The notes: generated by a model from the letters alone, not told the origin. A stretch of DNA of 64,000 nucleotides from Euborellia annulipes (GCA_023213315.1 JAKCPI010001735.1:32311-96310); one strand, 5' to 3'; shown: positions 1 to 10,247, counted from the stretch's first letter. Numbers and translations: made by a program.

Positions 1-253
1 TTGGAACCCAAGTCAATATCTCACGGCCCCCCTATTTTTTTTTTAATTCAGATTGATGAAAAAACTATTTATAATTTTGAATTTGCAAATATATTATCGC
101 TTCAATATTATTGAAATTTTATAATTAAAATTCAAGTATTTACACTTATTTAACAATAATTTGTAACATTTGAACTCTTTGTGACCCCCCTGCCGATAAT
201 CCATGGCCCCCTAGGGAGCCGCAGGCCCACTACTTTAAGAATTTCTGCTCTAG
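1..253 (-). mobile_element. hAT-like element relic
   Basis: On the minus strand the segment near 180-250 reads as a 'TTCTTAAAGTAGTGGGCC' end followed by paired GGGGGCC blocks, and a second GGGGGGCCGTGAG block lies near 20-40. This resembles the widespread hAT-type repeats with a 'GGTTCTTAAAGTG..GGCC' terminus. The element is cut by the window edge, so the other end and any target duplication cannot be seen. Confidence 0.35.
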
Positions 254-1106
254 AACACTATTTTTATTAAAAATATTGGATTTTTTTAGTAAAATAAGCC
301 ACAATCACTATCGTAGCCAGAAAATTTTTTCGAAGGGGAGTGGGGGGTTCGGATATAATCTTCATCCCTAAATGAATAAATTATAAAGAATATAAAATAT
401 TTTATAAATCTATTTAAAATTTTTTAACACCATGTCTCTATATATTTCTCTTATTCTAATTTTTTGGGAGAGGGTGGAATTAGTCTTCGATACACCCAAT
501 GGCTAAGGTCCCTGGTCATAATCACAAGTTTTAGCGCTAATTGAAAGAGAATGATTGAGTGTTTTATTTTTATTTTATCCGCCTTTACCTTTAAAGAAAA
601 AGAAAATATATACGAAGACATAAAATTATGATTAGAAAAGTTGTAAATTTACTAGCCACCATTCGATTCGACAGTTTTAAGCCGGCAATCAAGATCGTAA
701 CGTGTTAGCTCAATAAATAACTGCAAGTGCGAAATGTCGACCAAGTTATTTGCCAAGTTTATATTCACCCTAGAAAGATAATATTTAATCGAATTACGTA
801 CTCATTCGCAACGGGTGGGCTCTGTCATAAATGTGAGGAGGGGGATGGGAAGGTGATGATTTATTTTCAAATAGTTTAAATAATTTTGCCACTACATTCT
901 TTTTATAACTTTATGAAAAGTGGCTCTCTGCCAAAATTTATCCACAAGTGCAATATGTATGGATAGCACTGTGAAGTCAATTAAAAAATTAACGAGATCT
1001 AATTTTCGATGGCTTAGGAATTAGGGGAAAATATATTTCTCACCCTGACACTTCGGTCTTTAGAGTCGGAACATCTTAAGAGTCAGTGTCAGGTAAATTT
1101 TTTTTT
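254..1106. other. AT-rich stretch, one possible MITE scrap
   Basis: No gene is seen. A short G-rich scrap near 310-350 contains 'TCGTAGCCAG' followed by a G tract, as in hAT MITE ends, but no matching right end or 8-bp duplication is convincing. The remainder is unstructured AT-rich DNA. Confidence 0.4.
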
Positions 1107-1420
1107 AACAGTGAATCGGGGATAAATCATTAATTGGACCGTTTATTTTGAAAGTGGTGTAAGTCCATTAAAAAAAAAAATGAGATATCACATAATTTAT
1201 GCTTAAATTAATGTGAATTTTCTATGTAAAACTAGCTAGTGGTAAATTTCTTTAAAAATTCCCATGTTTTGTACAATTGAAAATTGGTCGGTAAATAGAT
1301 TCTTTAATAAACAGGTATGTTAACCTTTCATTTTCTCGAAACAATAGAAAATGAACTTACACCACTTTCAAAATAAAAGGTCCAATTATGTGCCAACTAT
1401 ACAGACCGATTCCAGTTATT
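1107..1420. repeat. Inverted-repeat element (IR-A)
   Basis: Two arms face each other. 'TAATTGGACCGTTTATTTTG' at 1131-1150, continuing AAAGTGGTGTAAGT, matches the complement of 1354-1388 (ACTTACACCACTTTC.. AAAGGTCCAATTA). The match weakens outward to about 1107 and 1420. There is no coding capacity, so this is MITE-like. No target duplication was identified. Confidence 0.7.
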
Positions 1421-1965
1421 CCTAATTGAACTTTTGGAAATAATCTTTAACATGACGCTTAAAAAAAAAAAAATATTTCTCTCTTGAGGGGAGAAAAATG
1501 TCCTTAAAAATAATAACATCAACAAAATAAGTATCTTATTTAATTAATATAAAACGATAAGATGAAAAAAAGTTTGAAGAAATTGAGTAATATGGGATCA
1601 AGGAAAAGTTTTTTAAAGAAAAAGAGAAATTCCTCCCAACTTGGAAATGGATGGATAGATAGATGGAAGAAACACTATAAAATAATTAATTAAAAGAAAA
1701 AATAAAGTTAAGAGTGAAATGTCAGGGAGAAGAAATATATTGATGATTTGTCAAAGTACAGTAATCAAGCTATCACACGCTTTTTAAATTTTAAGCGTGA
1801 AAATCTGCTTTCAAAAAAAAAAAAAAAAAAAAAAACCTAATTCGAAACTTCACATTTTGAAAAACTGGGTGTTGAAAAAATAAGAAAATTGTTTCATTCT
1901 ACAATATAAGGTTAATTTTTACAAAACGCAGATTATAGATGTGATGTTGTAATAAGAGGGTAGAA
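1421..1965. other. AT-rich stretch, nothing recognised
   Basis: Only homopolymer runs are seen, including an A tract of about 20 at 1813-1835. No gene, repeat family or splice-site pair was found. Confidence 0.5.
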
Positions 1966-2484
1966 AATAAGAGATGCAGCTAAGATATTTTTTTTTCTTT
2001 ATTTATTTAATCCGCAAGGCTGACGTTTCGGTTCCGTGTTTGAACCATCTTCAGAGCTGGCGAAAAGTCATAATGAAAGTGTCATAGTGGATTTTTTACA
2101 TTGTTGAACCAAACTCTTATATAATAAATTTTACACATATTTTTTATACTAACTATTCACTTTTATAAAAGTTTTTTTGTAATATGTATTTTGTAAGAGG
2201 AATTGTAAAAAGTGTGGCCGGAATGACCAAGGTCAAAGGCCGAAAAATAAAGGGGAAAAAAACAAATTTTACACAGTATGTGATGACCAGACACAAAAAA
2301 AATTTCGTCATCGCATAATGTGTATATATTTATTATATAAGAATTTGGTTCAACACTGTTTAATATCCACTATAACACTTTCATAATGACTTTTCGCAGG
2401 CTCTGAAGATGGTTCAAACTCGGAACCCGAACGTCAACCGTGCAGATTAAATAAATAAAGAAAAAAACCTTAGCTGCTCTTATT
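1966..2484. repeat. Long inverted-repeat element with GAAACGTC motifs (IR-B)
   Basis: Left arm 1966-2146 and right arm 2314-2484 are diverged reverse complements, each about 170-180 bp. Each arm carries a CTGAAGATGGTTC..GGAACC..GAA(A)CGTC block: rightward at 2402-2436 and leftward at 2022-2055. Both end next to TTATTTAAT and GCAGCTAAG segments. The roughly 165-bp centre is unrelated to the arms. The structure is foldback or MITE-like with no protein. Confidence 0.75.
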
Positions 2485-2588
2485 AATATAACATTAACTT
2501 ACTAGCTACAAATTTTAGTTACTGGTAAGTTATCAGAAATTATAGGATAAATTTTGAAAATATTCTAGTAAAAGTTGAATATAATATA

Positions 2589-2847
2589 TCATTAAGCATA
2601 AACTAAAAATTACGGAGTATAAAGTAGGCGCGGGGATTGTTAAGTCGAAGGGCCTTGAGGGTACTATTTTGTATAAGCCTGATGATATCTCGTCGCAATG
2701 CAGAGGCATTTTATCCTTGTGGGGCTTTACTTTTGAATTTCCAACTCTGATAAGATCAGGCTTTAACCCCCTGGGAGGTTTCATCGTATGTCTTTTATTT
2801 ATATTCTTTGTTAAAATATTTTTTTATTTAACTTGTATAATTTAATA
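2589..2847. other. Unique GC-richer segment with antiparallel open frames
   Basis: A plus-strand frame without an ATG is open from about 2589 to 2847, and the minus strand has an ATG-initiated 83-codon frame over 2533-2784. The sequence at 2620-2790 is clearly richer in G+C than its surroundings. A GTATGT donor-like site begins at about 2787 on the plus strand. No good acceptor precedes it and neither translation resembles a family I recognise. It could be an exon on either strand or a fossil of an old element. Confidence 0.2.
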
Positions 2848-2849
2848 TT

Positions 2850-3001
2850 TAAAATTCTGGTATGACTAGTAGTCGCAAAGCACACAACTTTCTCTTATCT
2901 TCGGTAATCGGAAGTTGTGTACTGTGCTTGTCACGCCAGATTTTTTGTGTCGAGATATATTTGGTTTTCCATAGCCCCTTAGTTCCAAACTTGCGTTTTA
3001 A
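2850..3001 (-). mobile_element. TH element, 3' hairpin fragment
   Basis: The hairpin runs from TTCTGGTATGACT to GTCACGCCAGATTTTTTG with a TTCG loop. It is followed by the family's 'GTGTCGAGATATATTTGG' flank and the 'CCCCTTAGTTCCAAACTTGC' block. That block marks it as the long subtype also seen in the full-length copies. The rest is missing or interrupted after 3001. Confidence 0.85.
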
Positions 3002-3729
3002 ATGGGCTGGAGAACCTGCGTTCCAGCTATGATTATGAAGGTTGTTACATCTGTGACAATCTCAATTGAATAGAGGGGGAGGGGGCACAAAATGAGTGGC
3101 CGAAACGTTGTAATTTTTACAAATAAACCACAGTTAAACCGAAAATCAAATTCTACTAATGTTAACAATTGTGAAAGCCTAAACTCCAAAATATTTAAAA
3201 AATTAATTTAATTAATTCTTTTGATTTCCTGGTTAATAAAAAAATATTTAATTGATATTTACTTCAAAATTAATCTTTATCAAATCTTATTGTTATAGGT
3301 AGGCCCTACAGTATTTTATATAAAACCTAAAATAGTTCAAATTTAAACAGATCAAAAGATCAAACATTTCTGATCTATCATTAAAAGAAGAATATAATCC
3401 TTTTCAAAACCTAGTTTATATACTGTATATTCAGCAAACAATTCAGAGACAAAAAAAAAACGCAATAATACACACCTCGTGTATTAAGTAAAGTAAATAA
3501 AAAAAAATATAACAAACAAGAAAATACACAATGTTGTATTAATTACTCTTTTGGGATATCTAGGGAACAAAAAGAGAACTCTCTTAGTTAGTTGTCATGT
3601 TTTTACCACACCAAACAATCCCTCTCTCTATCTCTTGTAATTTATTTTTGTGTTGCTTTCAAATTACATGAAAAACTATTCTATTTATTAAACAACGCTG
3701 TCGAAAAAATTAAATTTATAGAATATAAT
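3002..3729. other. AT-rich stretch
   Basis: Possible remains of the TH body are visible at about 3119-3140 (AAATAAACCACAGTTA). An unrelated, slightly GC-richer insert at 3003-3118 contains a CGAAACGTTG motif. Nothing gene-like was seen. Confidence 0.4.
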
Positions 3730-3772
3730 TTTTACTTTCTCTTACCTATATATGTAATATATAGAGTGAAAA
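3730..3772 (+). mobile_element. TH element, isolated 5' hairpin
   Basis: TTTACTTTCTCTTACCTATA starts at 3730 and continues through TATATGTAATATATAGAG. This matches the family 5' hairpin, then diverges. It is a truncated copy. Confidence 0.7.
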
Positions 3773-3925
3773 TATTTGAATTTAGTATAATATATAGAGT
3801 GGGAAAGAGCATATTTTCTTTGTGATAAATTAGTAAATATCTTAGAAAATACTTGACTTCTATTAACAAAAACAAATGAATATAGGCAGCCAGCGTGAAA
3901 TAAAAAATCTAAGCAACATTAAAAA

Positions 3926-3966
3926 TTGAAGATGGGAGCGATGCGTCCCTGAAACGTCGACGATAT
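3926..3966 (+). repeat. Solo GAAACGTCGAC stem motif
   Basis: TGAAGATGGGAGCGATGCGT is followed by CCCTGAAACGTCGAC. A GGG/CCC stem sits between a TGAAGA box and GAAACGTCGAC, the same module found in the foldback elements. No partner arm is evident here. Confidence 0.5.
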
Positions 3967-4243
3967 TTAAAAAGGTTTTTTATTCCATGCTGAGTCATAT
4001 AACTTTATTAGAAAATATTTTGGCGAACCTGACATTGAGCTCTTATGATTAATGATGATTGTAATCAAATTGGGTTAATTCAATGATTTTTTAATAATTT
4101 TTATATTATTTAAATATTTTTATTTGTAAATTGTATTTTAATATACTATATGGATATTTTCTACCTTTGTTTTACTTAGGCCTGCCTAGATATCTTTTTT
4201 TTATTGGTAATTTGTATTTTTATAGCATCTGTATTTTCTACTT

Positions 4244-4549
4244 TTGTTTATTTTATGTCAGTTTACCTATGTACCATCAACAGCATATGTATCGAGCATG
4301 GTCAATGCTCCGCCGAATCAAATTATCCCACCCAATGCAACATATACACGGAACACAAGAGAGGAATCCTCACAGCATCCCGTTGCTGTTCAGATCACGA
4401 CTAACAGAACTACTCAATTCCAATTTTTCTTTGTCCCTATGACCTCCCGTGATTGGAACAAGCTCCCTGCGTCTAACTTCCCCAAAACCTACAATCTTCA
4501 GACTTTCAAATCTAATCTCAACAGGCATCTTCTCAATTCCCGCAGTTGA
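4244..4549 (+). pseudogene. Non-LTR retrotransposon ORF, C-terminal remnant
   Basis: This is the 3' end of a LINE coding region. The last 100 or so codons translate to a tail with RTTQFQFFFVPMTSRDWNKL followed by PASNF and LQTFKSNLNRHLL. The order 'FFxPxTxxxWNxLP ... SFKxxLxxHL' is the usual C-terminus of Jockey/CR1/L2-type reverse-transcriptase ORFs. The stop at 4547-4549 is followed by about 110 bp of 3' UTR containing 'TGCATGTGACCACTGGACTT' and an A tract near 4650, as expected for a LINE 3' end. The reverse-transcriptase and endonuclease parts are absent, so this is a heavily 5'-truncated insertion that could not move by itself. The clade is not resolved. Neighbouring MITEs at 4661 and 4915 form a transposon cluster immediately upstream of the exon at 5220. 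Confidence 0.6.
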
Positions 4550-4660
4550 GTTCCCCTTTTATGCTTCTCCTTTATTTATTTGTTTTTTTAACTATATTCT
4601 TCCTGGCTGCATGTGACCACTGGACTTCGGACCTTATGCACCCATTCCAAAAAAAAAAGA

Positions 4661-4883
4661 ACAGGATTTAGGAAACCCAAATGGTACACGTCTGTATTGG
4701 GCAGAACCTTGTAAAAACAAATTTTTCACAATTTTTTTTTTTAATTCTATTTTCAAGTTATATCAAAATAAAAATTATCCCAAGTCTTATCAGAAAAAAA
4801 TAACTTAATTTCGTTTTCGAATGAATTTCGTATGACTGACTGCCCAATATACTCATGAGCCATTTGGGTTGTCTAAATCCTGT
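4661..4883. mobile_element. TIR MITE (ACAGGATTTA ends)
   Basis: Left end ACAGGATTTAGGAAACCCAA, with ATGG next, pairs with right end CCATTTGGGTTGTCTAAATC, with CTGT next. The inverted repeats are about 45 bp, the element is 223 bp, and there is no ORF. A related block (CATTTGGGTTGCCTAACTTC) appears at about 28703 and a more diverged one near 8684. It starts directly at the end of the LINE tail. Confidence 0.75.
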
Positions 4884-4914
4884 GTGTTAGTCTAAATACA
4901 TAATGTCGATGGTA

Positions 4915-5135
4915 CAGTGAGCGCCACAATTAAGTCCCCACTTGATATAAAGCTAAGTATATGGTGTAAAGTGAAATAAATAATTTTAATGACCGAAAAG
5001 GTAAAACGTAAGATCTGGTACAGATGATTTTATTTTACCTTTTAAAATTTAAAATTATTTCACCATTTACCATATTCTATACCATATACTTAAGGCTAAA
5101 GCTATCAAGTGGGGACTTAATTGTTGCTTTCACTG
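4915..5135. mobile_element. Mariner-type MITE with TA duplication
   Basis: The 221-bp element is flanked by TA on both sides (4913-4914 and 5136-5137). Its ends are CAGTGAGCGCCACAATTAAG and the complement of CTTAATTGTTGCTTTCACTG, and the inverted repeat extends about 70 bp through TCCCCACTTGATA. TA target, CAGTG termini and lack of an ORF fit a Tc1/mariner-derived MITE. Confidence 0.85.
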
Positions 5136-5219
5136 TACATGTTTATTTGTTTAATAACTATTATTATTGCAAAGGAAAATGTTACTAAACCAAAAAACAA
5201 TTATAGTTTTTTTTTTTAG

Positions 5220-5434
5220 AGAAGATTGGGGCTAATTTGAATCTGGAACAAAAATTTTTACCCAAAAATCATGATTACCCTCCATTGCCTGAATGCGCCA
5301 CTGTCCCTCCCCCTTACACCAACAATTTCTGTCACCGCCGCTGTAGTCAAAGATATTCGCCCTATGAAACAATTAAAAAGAAAAATTTATCTTTCATAAA
5401 AATGAAGACACTTCTATTTGATGAATTATTTTAG
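5220..5434 (+). CDS. Probable 3'-terminal coding exon with PPPY motif
   Basis: A T-rich tract ending TTTTTTTTTTTAG at 5219 is a good splice acceptor, with a CTAAAC branch-like box about 30 nt upstream. From the acceptor one frame stays open (two bases complete the first codon) to TAG at 5432-5434, about 70 codons. The translation is protein-like, not a repeat shadow: a YPPLPECATVPPPY segment contains a PPxY motif, the type bound by WW domains of NEDD4-family ligases, and NNFCHRRCSQRYSPYETIKK follows. AATAAA lies 44 bp after the stop and a GTGTGTG run follows, as expected for a last exon. The mariner MITE ends 84 bp upstream, in the presumed intron. The gene is not recognised. Membrane adaptors often carry C-terminal PPxY motifs, but that role is only a guess. 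Upstream exons were not found in the window. Confidence 0.45.
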
Positions 5435-5477
5435 GAAGAGACAATCATATTTTATTTCCCCTCTAAAGGATTTAACA

Positions 5478-5524
5478 AATAAACTCTATTTTTATTTTCG
5501 ATTTGATGGTAAAGTGTGTGAGAG
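5478..5524 (+). terminator. Candidate polyadenylation signal
   Basis: AATAAA at 5478-5483 is followed at 5512-5524 by AAGTGTGTGAGAG, a GT-rich downstream element at a suitable distance. It lies 44 bp past the stop of the exon at 5220-5434, which supports that exon being terminal. Confidence 0.4.
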
Positions 5525-5984
5525 AGAAAAAAAATTAAAGTATGATATAGTAGTATTTATTAAGTAAATCGGATGGAAATACTATTGTTTCCGTTTCCGA
5601 TTTTTCTATGTTATTTGTTTTCTATGTCAAATTTCATGCATTTGTCATTCGAGATGTTGACTAACATAAGAGATCAAATCGATTTATATCACAACAACGT
5701 CGTGTAACATTTCACGCTCACTTCATATTTTTTTTTTTTTTTATTCGTGTTTTTTGTTGGCTGACCGAGAAAATATACAAATAACGCTGCTTTTTTCATA
5801 TCCATTTTTCGCCTCACTCTCTTTTTTTTTATGACCTCAACGCAACCCTTCTTTATGAACAAAAGGGAGGGTGGGTGAGTACTTAACGTCATCCGAAACA
5901 TAACATATTAACCAAGTTTCTATTTTATATTTTGCGCCTCACTATTTTATCAATTTTTGTGAATAATTTAAATTTTATTTTGAA

Positions 5985-6205
5985 AAAATTTAATGTGACT
6001 GGTCGCACAGCACAAAACTTTCTCTTATCCTTCGGCAAGAGAAAGTTGTGTACTGTGCTTGTCACACCAAATTTTTTGTGTCGTCATATATTTAGATTCC
6101 GACAGTACAGTACATTTGAATTCAAGATGTAAAATTTATAAACAAGGGAAAATAATTATACTTCGTTACCATGGCAACCATTTCTCCTATTCTTCCTATG
6201 AAATA
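5985..6205 (-). mobile_element. TH element, truncated copy
   Basis: The hairpin (TGTGACTGGTCGCACAGCAC ... TTGTCACACCAAATTTTTTG) has a CTTCGG loop. The short-subtype body follows (TTGAATTCAAGATGTAAAAT, then TTACCATGGCAACCATTTCT) and stops near 6205. The GTCTG region and 5' hairpin are missing. Confidence 0.85.
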
Positions 6206-6992
6206 TTATTACAGAATCACTAGGCTATAAATTTTAAAGAATAACTTCCTAAAAAAATAGTTCTTAATTATTTTAATCTATAACTTAGCACGAATTATTA
6301 GAGAAAAAAAAGAACTAAGCTTAATATAATTTACGTCTTATCAAGATATATTTTTTAATATAATTTACTTTCCAAAGACATTAAGACGGAGAGAAAGAAG
6401 AAATTTTTTCTATATTAAAAAAACGAGATCATTATTTTTTTTATTTGAATCTCCTCTCCATCTTTTTTTAATGGTTAAATGACAAGAGAAGTTTGGAAGG
6501 GAAGAAAAAACTCACCTAATCTTTCTCATATAAGTTTAAAAAAAATGAATTTATTATCAAATGAAAGCCCCTTTAAGTATATAGTATTCATTTGAAATAA
6601 ATTTTAAAAAATTTGTTTTTTATTAAATAAATTAAGACCCCGATTGGCCTAAGGAATATTGATCAGATGTTCCTCTTTTTTGGAGGCTGAATTGGCCTTT
6701 GGACCCAATCACGTCTTATTAGATCAGAGGCAATTTCGCTGACAAAAAAAAAAAAAAAGATTGGAGGATGTCCAAGAAAAAAAAAGCTGAACGTGGGTGC
6801 ATTAGAAAACAAAAGGAAAAATGTAGGTTAAAGGGCCTTATTTGACTCGATTGATAATCTAATTTCAAAAAAAGCAGAGAATATAACATCATCTGGAATG
6901 TTTAGATGCTTAGAAAAATATGGATTGCCCAGTGAAATACTGGAATAAGCCCTTACAACTGAAAAATTAAGCAAAACAAATAGATTATTTAA
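6206..6992. other. AT-rich stretch
   Basis: Two short facing blocks (AAGACCCCGATTGG near 6634 and CCAATCACGTCTT near 6705) make a weak inverted repeat. A GTGAGT donor-like sequence is on the minus strand at about 6510-6515, with no matching exon. Otherwise nothing was seen. Confidence 0.35.
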
Positions 6993-7808
6993 CTAGTGAT
7001 GAGAATTGACTGTTGGGTATAGGGGACTTTGCATCCAAGGAATTAAATAAAAAACTTTTATTTAATTGTCAGCCGTCGACGTTTCAGTCGCAAATCACGA
7101 CCTTCCTCAGGACGATTAATTGTTAGAATACAAGATTGACAGTATTATATTTAATTATCATTAGAAATTATACAATATTTATTTAATCTATATGTATTAA
7201 GAGTGACTTGCTGCTGGCTTCTTACAATCAATGGTCCAATCTTGTATTCTACAATTAAACGTCCTGAGGAAGGTCGTGATTTGAAACCGAAACGTCGACT
7301 GTTAACAATTAAATTTTTATTTTATTTATTTATTTATATCCTTAAATGTGGTTGATTTAGTGGCTGTAGATATTGCAATGTTGGGTAGCGAGGATGCAGC
7401 CAAAGAGGTTTTGGACCAAAGAAAAACAACAATTCCAATTGAGACGTTTCGGCGAAAGTTTTATTTTGCTGAAGGACTGAAGATGGCAAAATAAAACTTT
7501 CGCCGAAACGTCTCAATTGGAATTGTTGTTTTTTTTGGTCCAAAACCTCTTTGGCTGCATCCTCGCTACCCAACATTGCATTATCCTTAAATGTGTTTAC
7601 ATTTATTGTAGGATAAAGACCAAAGTTGTGCAGTTATCCAATTATTTTTGGATACTGATATGGCCTGAAGACATAGATAATACAGTATTATTATATGTAT
7701 AGTTGGTTGGAGTTATAGTTATATTATGTTATATATTAATAAAGTTAAATTATTATAATTATTAAATAAAAGTTTTTTATTTAATTCCTTAGCTGCAAAC
7801 TCTCCTAT
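6993..7808. mobile_element. Compound foldback element with 18-bp flanking duplication
   Basis: AACAAATAGATTATTTAA occurs exactly at 6975-6992 and 7809-7826, so the 816 bp between look like one insertion. Inside, outer arms (7017-7062 and 7760-7808, built on AATTAAATAAAAAACTTTTA) face each other. A second pair follows (7061-7138 and 7237-7313), carrying CCTGAGGAAGGTCG and GAAACGTCGAC. A separate nested palindrome lies at 7351-7582. No ORF is credible. Long variable duplications suggest target-primed insertion, for example Penelope-like or LINE-driven, rather than cut-and-paste. Confidence 0.65.
7351..7582. repeat. Nested near-perfect palindrome with 13-bp duplication
   Basis: Arms of about 95 bp (7375-7469 and 7485-7581) are almost perfect reverse complements around a 15-nt centre, and each holds GAGACGTTTCGGCGAAAG. 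The unit is bounded by the direct repeat ATCCTTAAATGTG at 7338-7350 and 7583-7595. It is therefore a younger insertion inside the larger foldback element. Confidence 0.75.
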
Positions 7809-7826
7809 AACAAATAGATTATTTAA

Positions 7827-8405
7827 ATTTGTGAGGTGAGTATAGATAGAGAGCTGACGAGTCTCGAAATTGCCCCGAATGGTGACACGCCGTTCTGGCG
7901 CTATTAGAAAATGATCAACAAAGAATGAGATGATGAGAGCGCTTAAATTATTTATTTATTAGCTTAAAGAAATTAAATTAACCTATTTATTTTTTTAAAT
8001 TAAAATCCCTTTTTTCTTCTATTTAAAAAAAAGTAATGTAAGAACATAGCTAGAGATAGAATTTAATTAATTCATTAAATTATAGTTGAATGAAGAGGAA
8101 GGAAGAGTTCTTCATTTGAGATGTTGTCATCCGTTTCTTTAAAGCTATTGTCAACTAGATTAATATTTAAATGTATTCCGGCAATTACATATATAAATAT
8201 AAATACGTATCTTTTAATCTAGAGAATGTAAGTAAGTAATAATTTAACATTCTATTTGAATTTCTTCTTTGTTCAAAAAAATGTGACCCATGAGAGAAGT
8301 GAAAAATTGCCTCTCTAAATAATTTCCAGAGAAAGGAAATTACGTTCCATCTTAATTTGTCCTGTTTTCTAAAAAGAAAAAAACTTACTTTTTAAAGGGC
8401 AATGA
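7827..8405. other. AT-rich stretch
   Basis: A GTGAGTATAG donor-like sequence occurs at about 7834 without an evident exon. No repeats of the local families are present. Confidence 0.4.
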
Positions 8406-8604
8406 CAGCGAAGATTAGGGGACGAAAAATTAAAATAAAAAATCTTATAACTATTACTACCAATTTTAGGTCTCAAATCATCTAGTATTTGACCTTAGTA
8501 TTATTTAAAAAATTTTCATCTCCCTGAGAGGGTTCCTGTAAATTGAATCCTCCAACCGACCGACCCCCCCCCTCCCCGACAAAATTGCAATCAATCCAAC
8601 CCTG
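8406..8604. mobile_element. hAT-like MITE
   Basis: The 199-bp element is flanked by GGCAATGA (8398-8405) and GTCAATGA (8605-8612), an 8-bp target duplication with one mismatch. It ends in ..CAATCCAACCCTG and has an internal poly-C tract before GACAAAATTGCA, shared with the elements at 11892 and 41964. It has no coding potential and is diverged. Confidence 0.65.
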
Positions 8605-8934
8605 GTCAATGAATGAAAAATCATTTGAAAAAGTTGAAATTGAACAAATTTTGGAGGAATCCATGAGAGTTAATCATTTAAGTTGCCTATGTTCCAGGCG
8701 AAAAAAAAAATGAAATAATTTAGAATATATTATTATAACATGTTATTATAGAAAAAACTTTCTATTGACTATTTTATTAATAGGCTATATAGGCCTACAA
8801 GACGTTGTTAAAAATATAATTTCCATTTAATAAAAATGTGTTAATTCGTGATATTCCATGGAATAGAAAAGAAATATGTTAGAGCAAAGAATTATTATTT
8901 TATCTTAGCTATATAATTAAAATTATGATGATGA

Positions 8935-9440
8935 TGCCAAAAATTCAATGTCAAAATTTTGATGGACAATACGAACTAGTGACAACAAAAAAGTGGGTCC
9001 CGCAATATGTCGTTCAGTAAACGAAATTTCTTAAGAACGAAATTAAACTACGTTATTTAAGTATGTTTCTTCCTGGCAAGCAACACGAGGTTTTTGAATA
9101 AAATTAGCATAAGAGTGATGTATTACTTTTTTTCTTAGAATCGGATCTATTAAAATTTAAGAATCGAGATGCTCTTTAAAATTTATATTCTCAGTTGAAA
9201 TAAATATGGTCTGGGTCTATATGACATCTGATCTGCCCAAAAAGCCTGAATTAAAAAAAATCTATATCTCATTTTCTCGCAGGAATTATTTAAAGCCCAC
9301 TTCACGCTTGTAGGCCACTACAATGGAAAGATAGGAGAATTATAAATTTTTCCTCTTGAATTTCGATGTACGACCAAATATATATGTCGACATAAACATC
9401 TGTGGTTGTATAGCACATCATTCGCTTTCCAAATGTAAGG
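8935..9440 (+). mobile_element. TH element, strongly decayed
   Basis: Colinear remnants can be followed: TTCAATGTCAAAATTTTGAT, then GAGATGCTCTTTAAAATTTA, then GGAAAGATAGGAGAATTATA, then a half hairpin near 9390-9430. It lacks the 5' hairpin and the microsatellite. The divergence implies an old insertion. Confidence 0.6.
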
Positions 9441-10110
9441 TAAGGGGTCGCTATGCCGTCAGTTACATCAGATATTTACTTTTCTTGTTATGGTGACGTT
9501 TTCTTTTGTATTTCAATCATCTTGAAGTAGAATATACGGGTTTTTACTCTAGTTCAAAATTGAATGTGTGTGTGAGCAAATAATAAAATATTTTCTGAGT
9601 GGTTTGCTTGGCTGGAATGTCGTGGGCATCTTTTTCCATTCCCTTCTTGAAATCCAAATGTAATTCGAGATGTTCCCGAGGGATTCCGGATGCAATTTAT
9701 AATATTACTTGTTGAAAAAGTGATACTTTCCTACTCCTACTAGCAGAGTCTTCGTCTCGTCCAAATCTTTTTTTTTTTCGATAGACGAGAGAGAGAAGAA
9801 AATTCACTCTCTTATAAAGAGATTAGGAAGAAAGAGAGGGGAGGTGTTCAATTCTTAACTTAGATGAGTCAAATAACGAGATTTCAAATTTTCTCTCTCA
9901 CTCTCTTGCTAGAATGGCTTCTAATTTCATTCTCATCATAATTATAATTGTGTGGGATCACATTATTATTTTTATCTTCAAAATAATACCAGTAAAGGTG
10001 GATAAAAACCTTATACATGATAATAAATAACGATATCCTTTTCAACTTAAAAAAATAAATGAAAGGCAAATGCTACAAATAATTTGATAATTATTGTATT
10101 ATTACAATAT
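9441..10110. other. AT-rich stretch with GA/CT-rich patches
   Basis: GA-rich DNA at 9784-9842 and CT repeats at 9892-9905 are the only features. No gene or repeat family was recognised. Confidence 0.4.
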
Positions 10111-10247
10111 AAAAATCTGGTGTGACTGGTCGCACGCACACAACTTTCTCATACCTACGGCAAGAGAAAGTTGTATACTGTGCTTGTCAAGCCAGATTTT
10201 TTGTGTTTAGTTTGGTTCCCGCCGTTATATTAGAATTCAAGATGTCA
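10111..10247 (-). mobile_element. TH element, 3' hairpin part
   Basis: AAAAATCTGGTGTGACTGGT opens the hairpin and TTGTCAAGCCAGATTTTTTG closes it. The TTAGAATTCAAGATG flank of the short subtype follows. With the segment at 10650-10880 it could be one decayed copy of about 770 bp. Confidence 0.8.

Noticed and set aside
6505..6530. Minus-strand ATTAG|GTGAGT as an exon end
   Set aside because: No acceptor or open frame is associated, so a lone donor match is not informative.
7263..7303. Hammerhead ribozyme in the CTGAGGA..GAAACGTC module
   Set aside because: The CUGANGA and GAAA boxes fit, but in every copy an extra base lies between the A of CUGANGA and stem II, stem III would have no loop, and stem I is not evident. 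Not enough to call a ribozyme without a covariance search.
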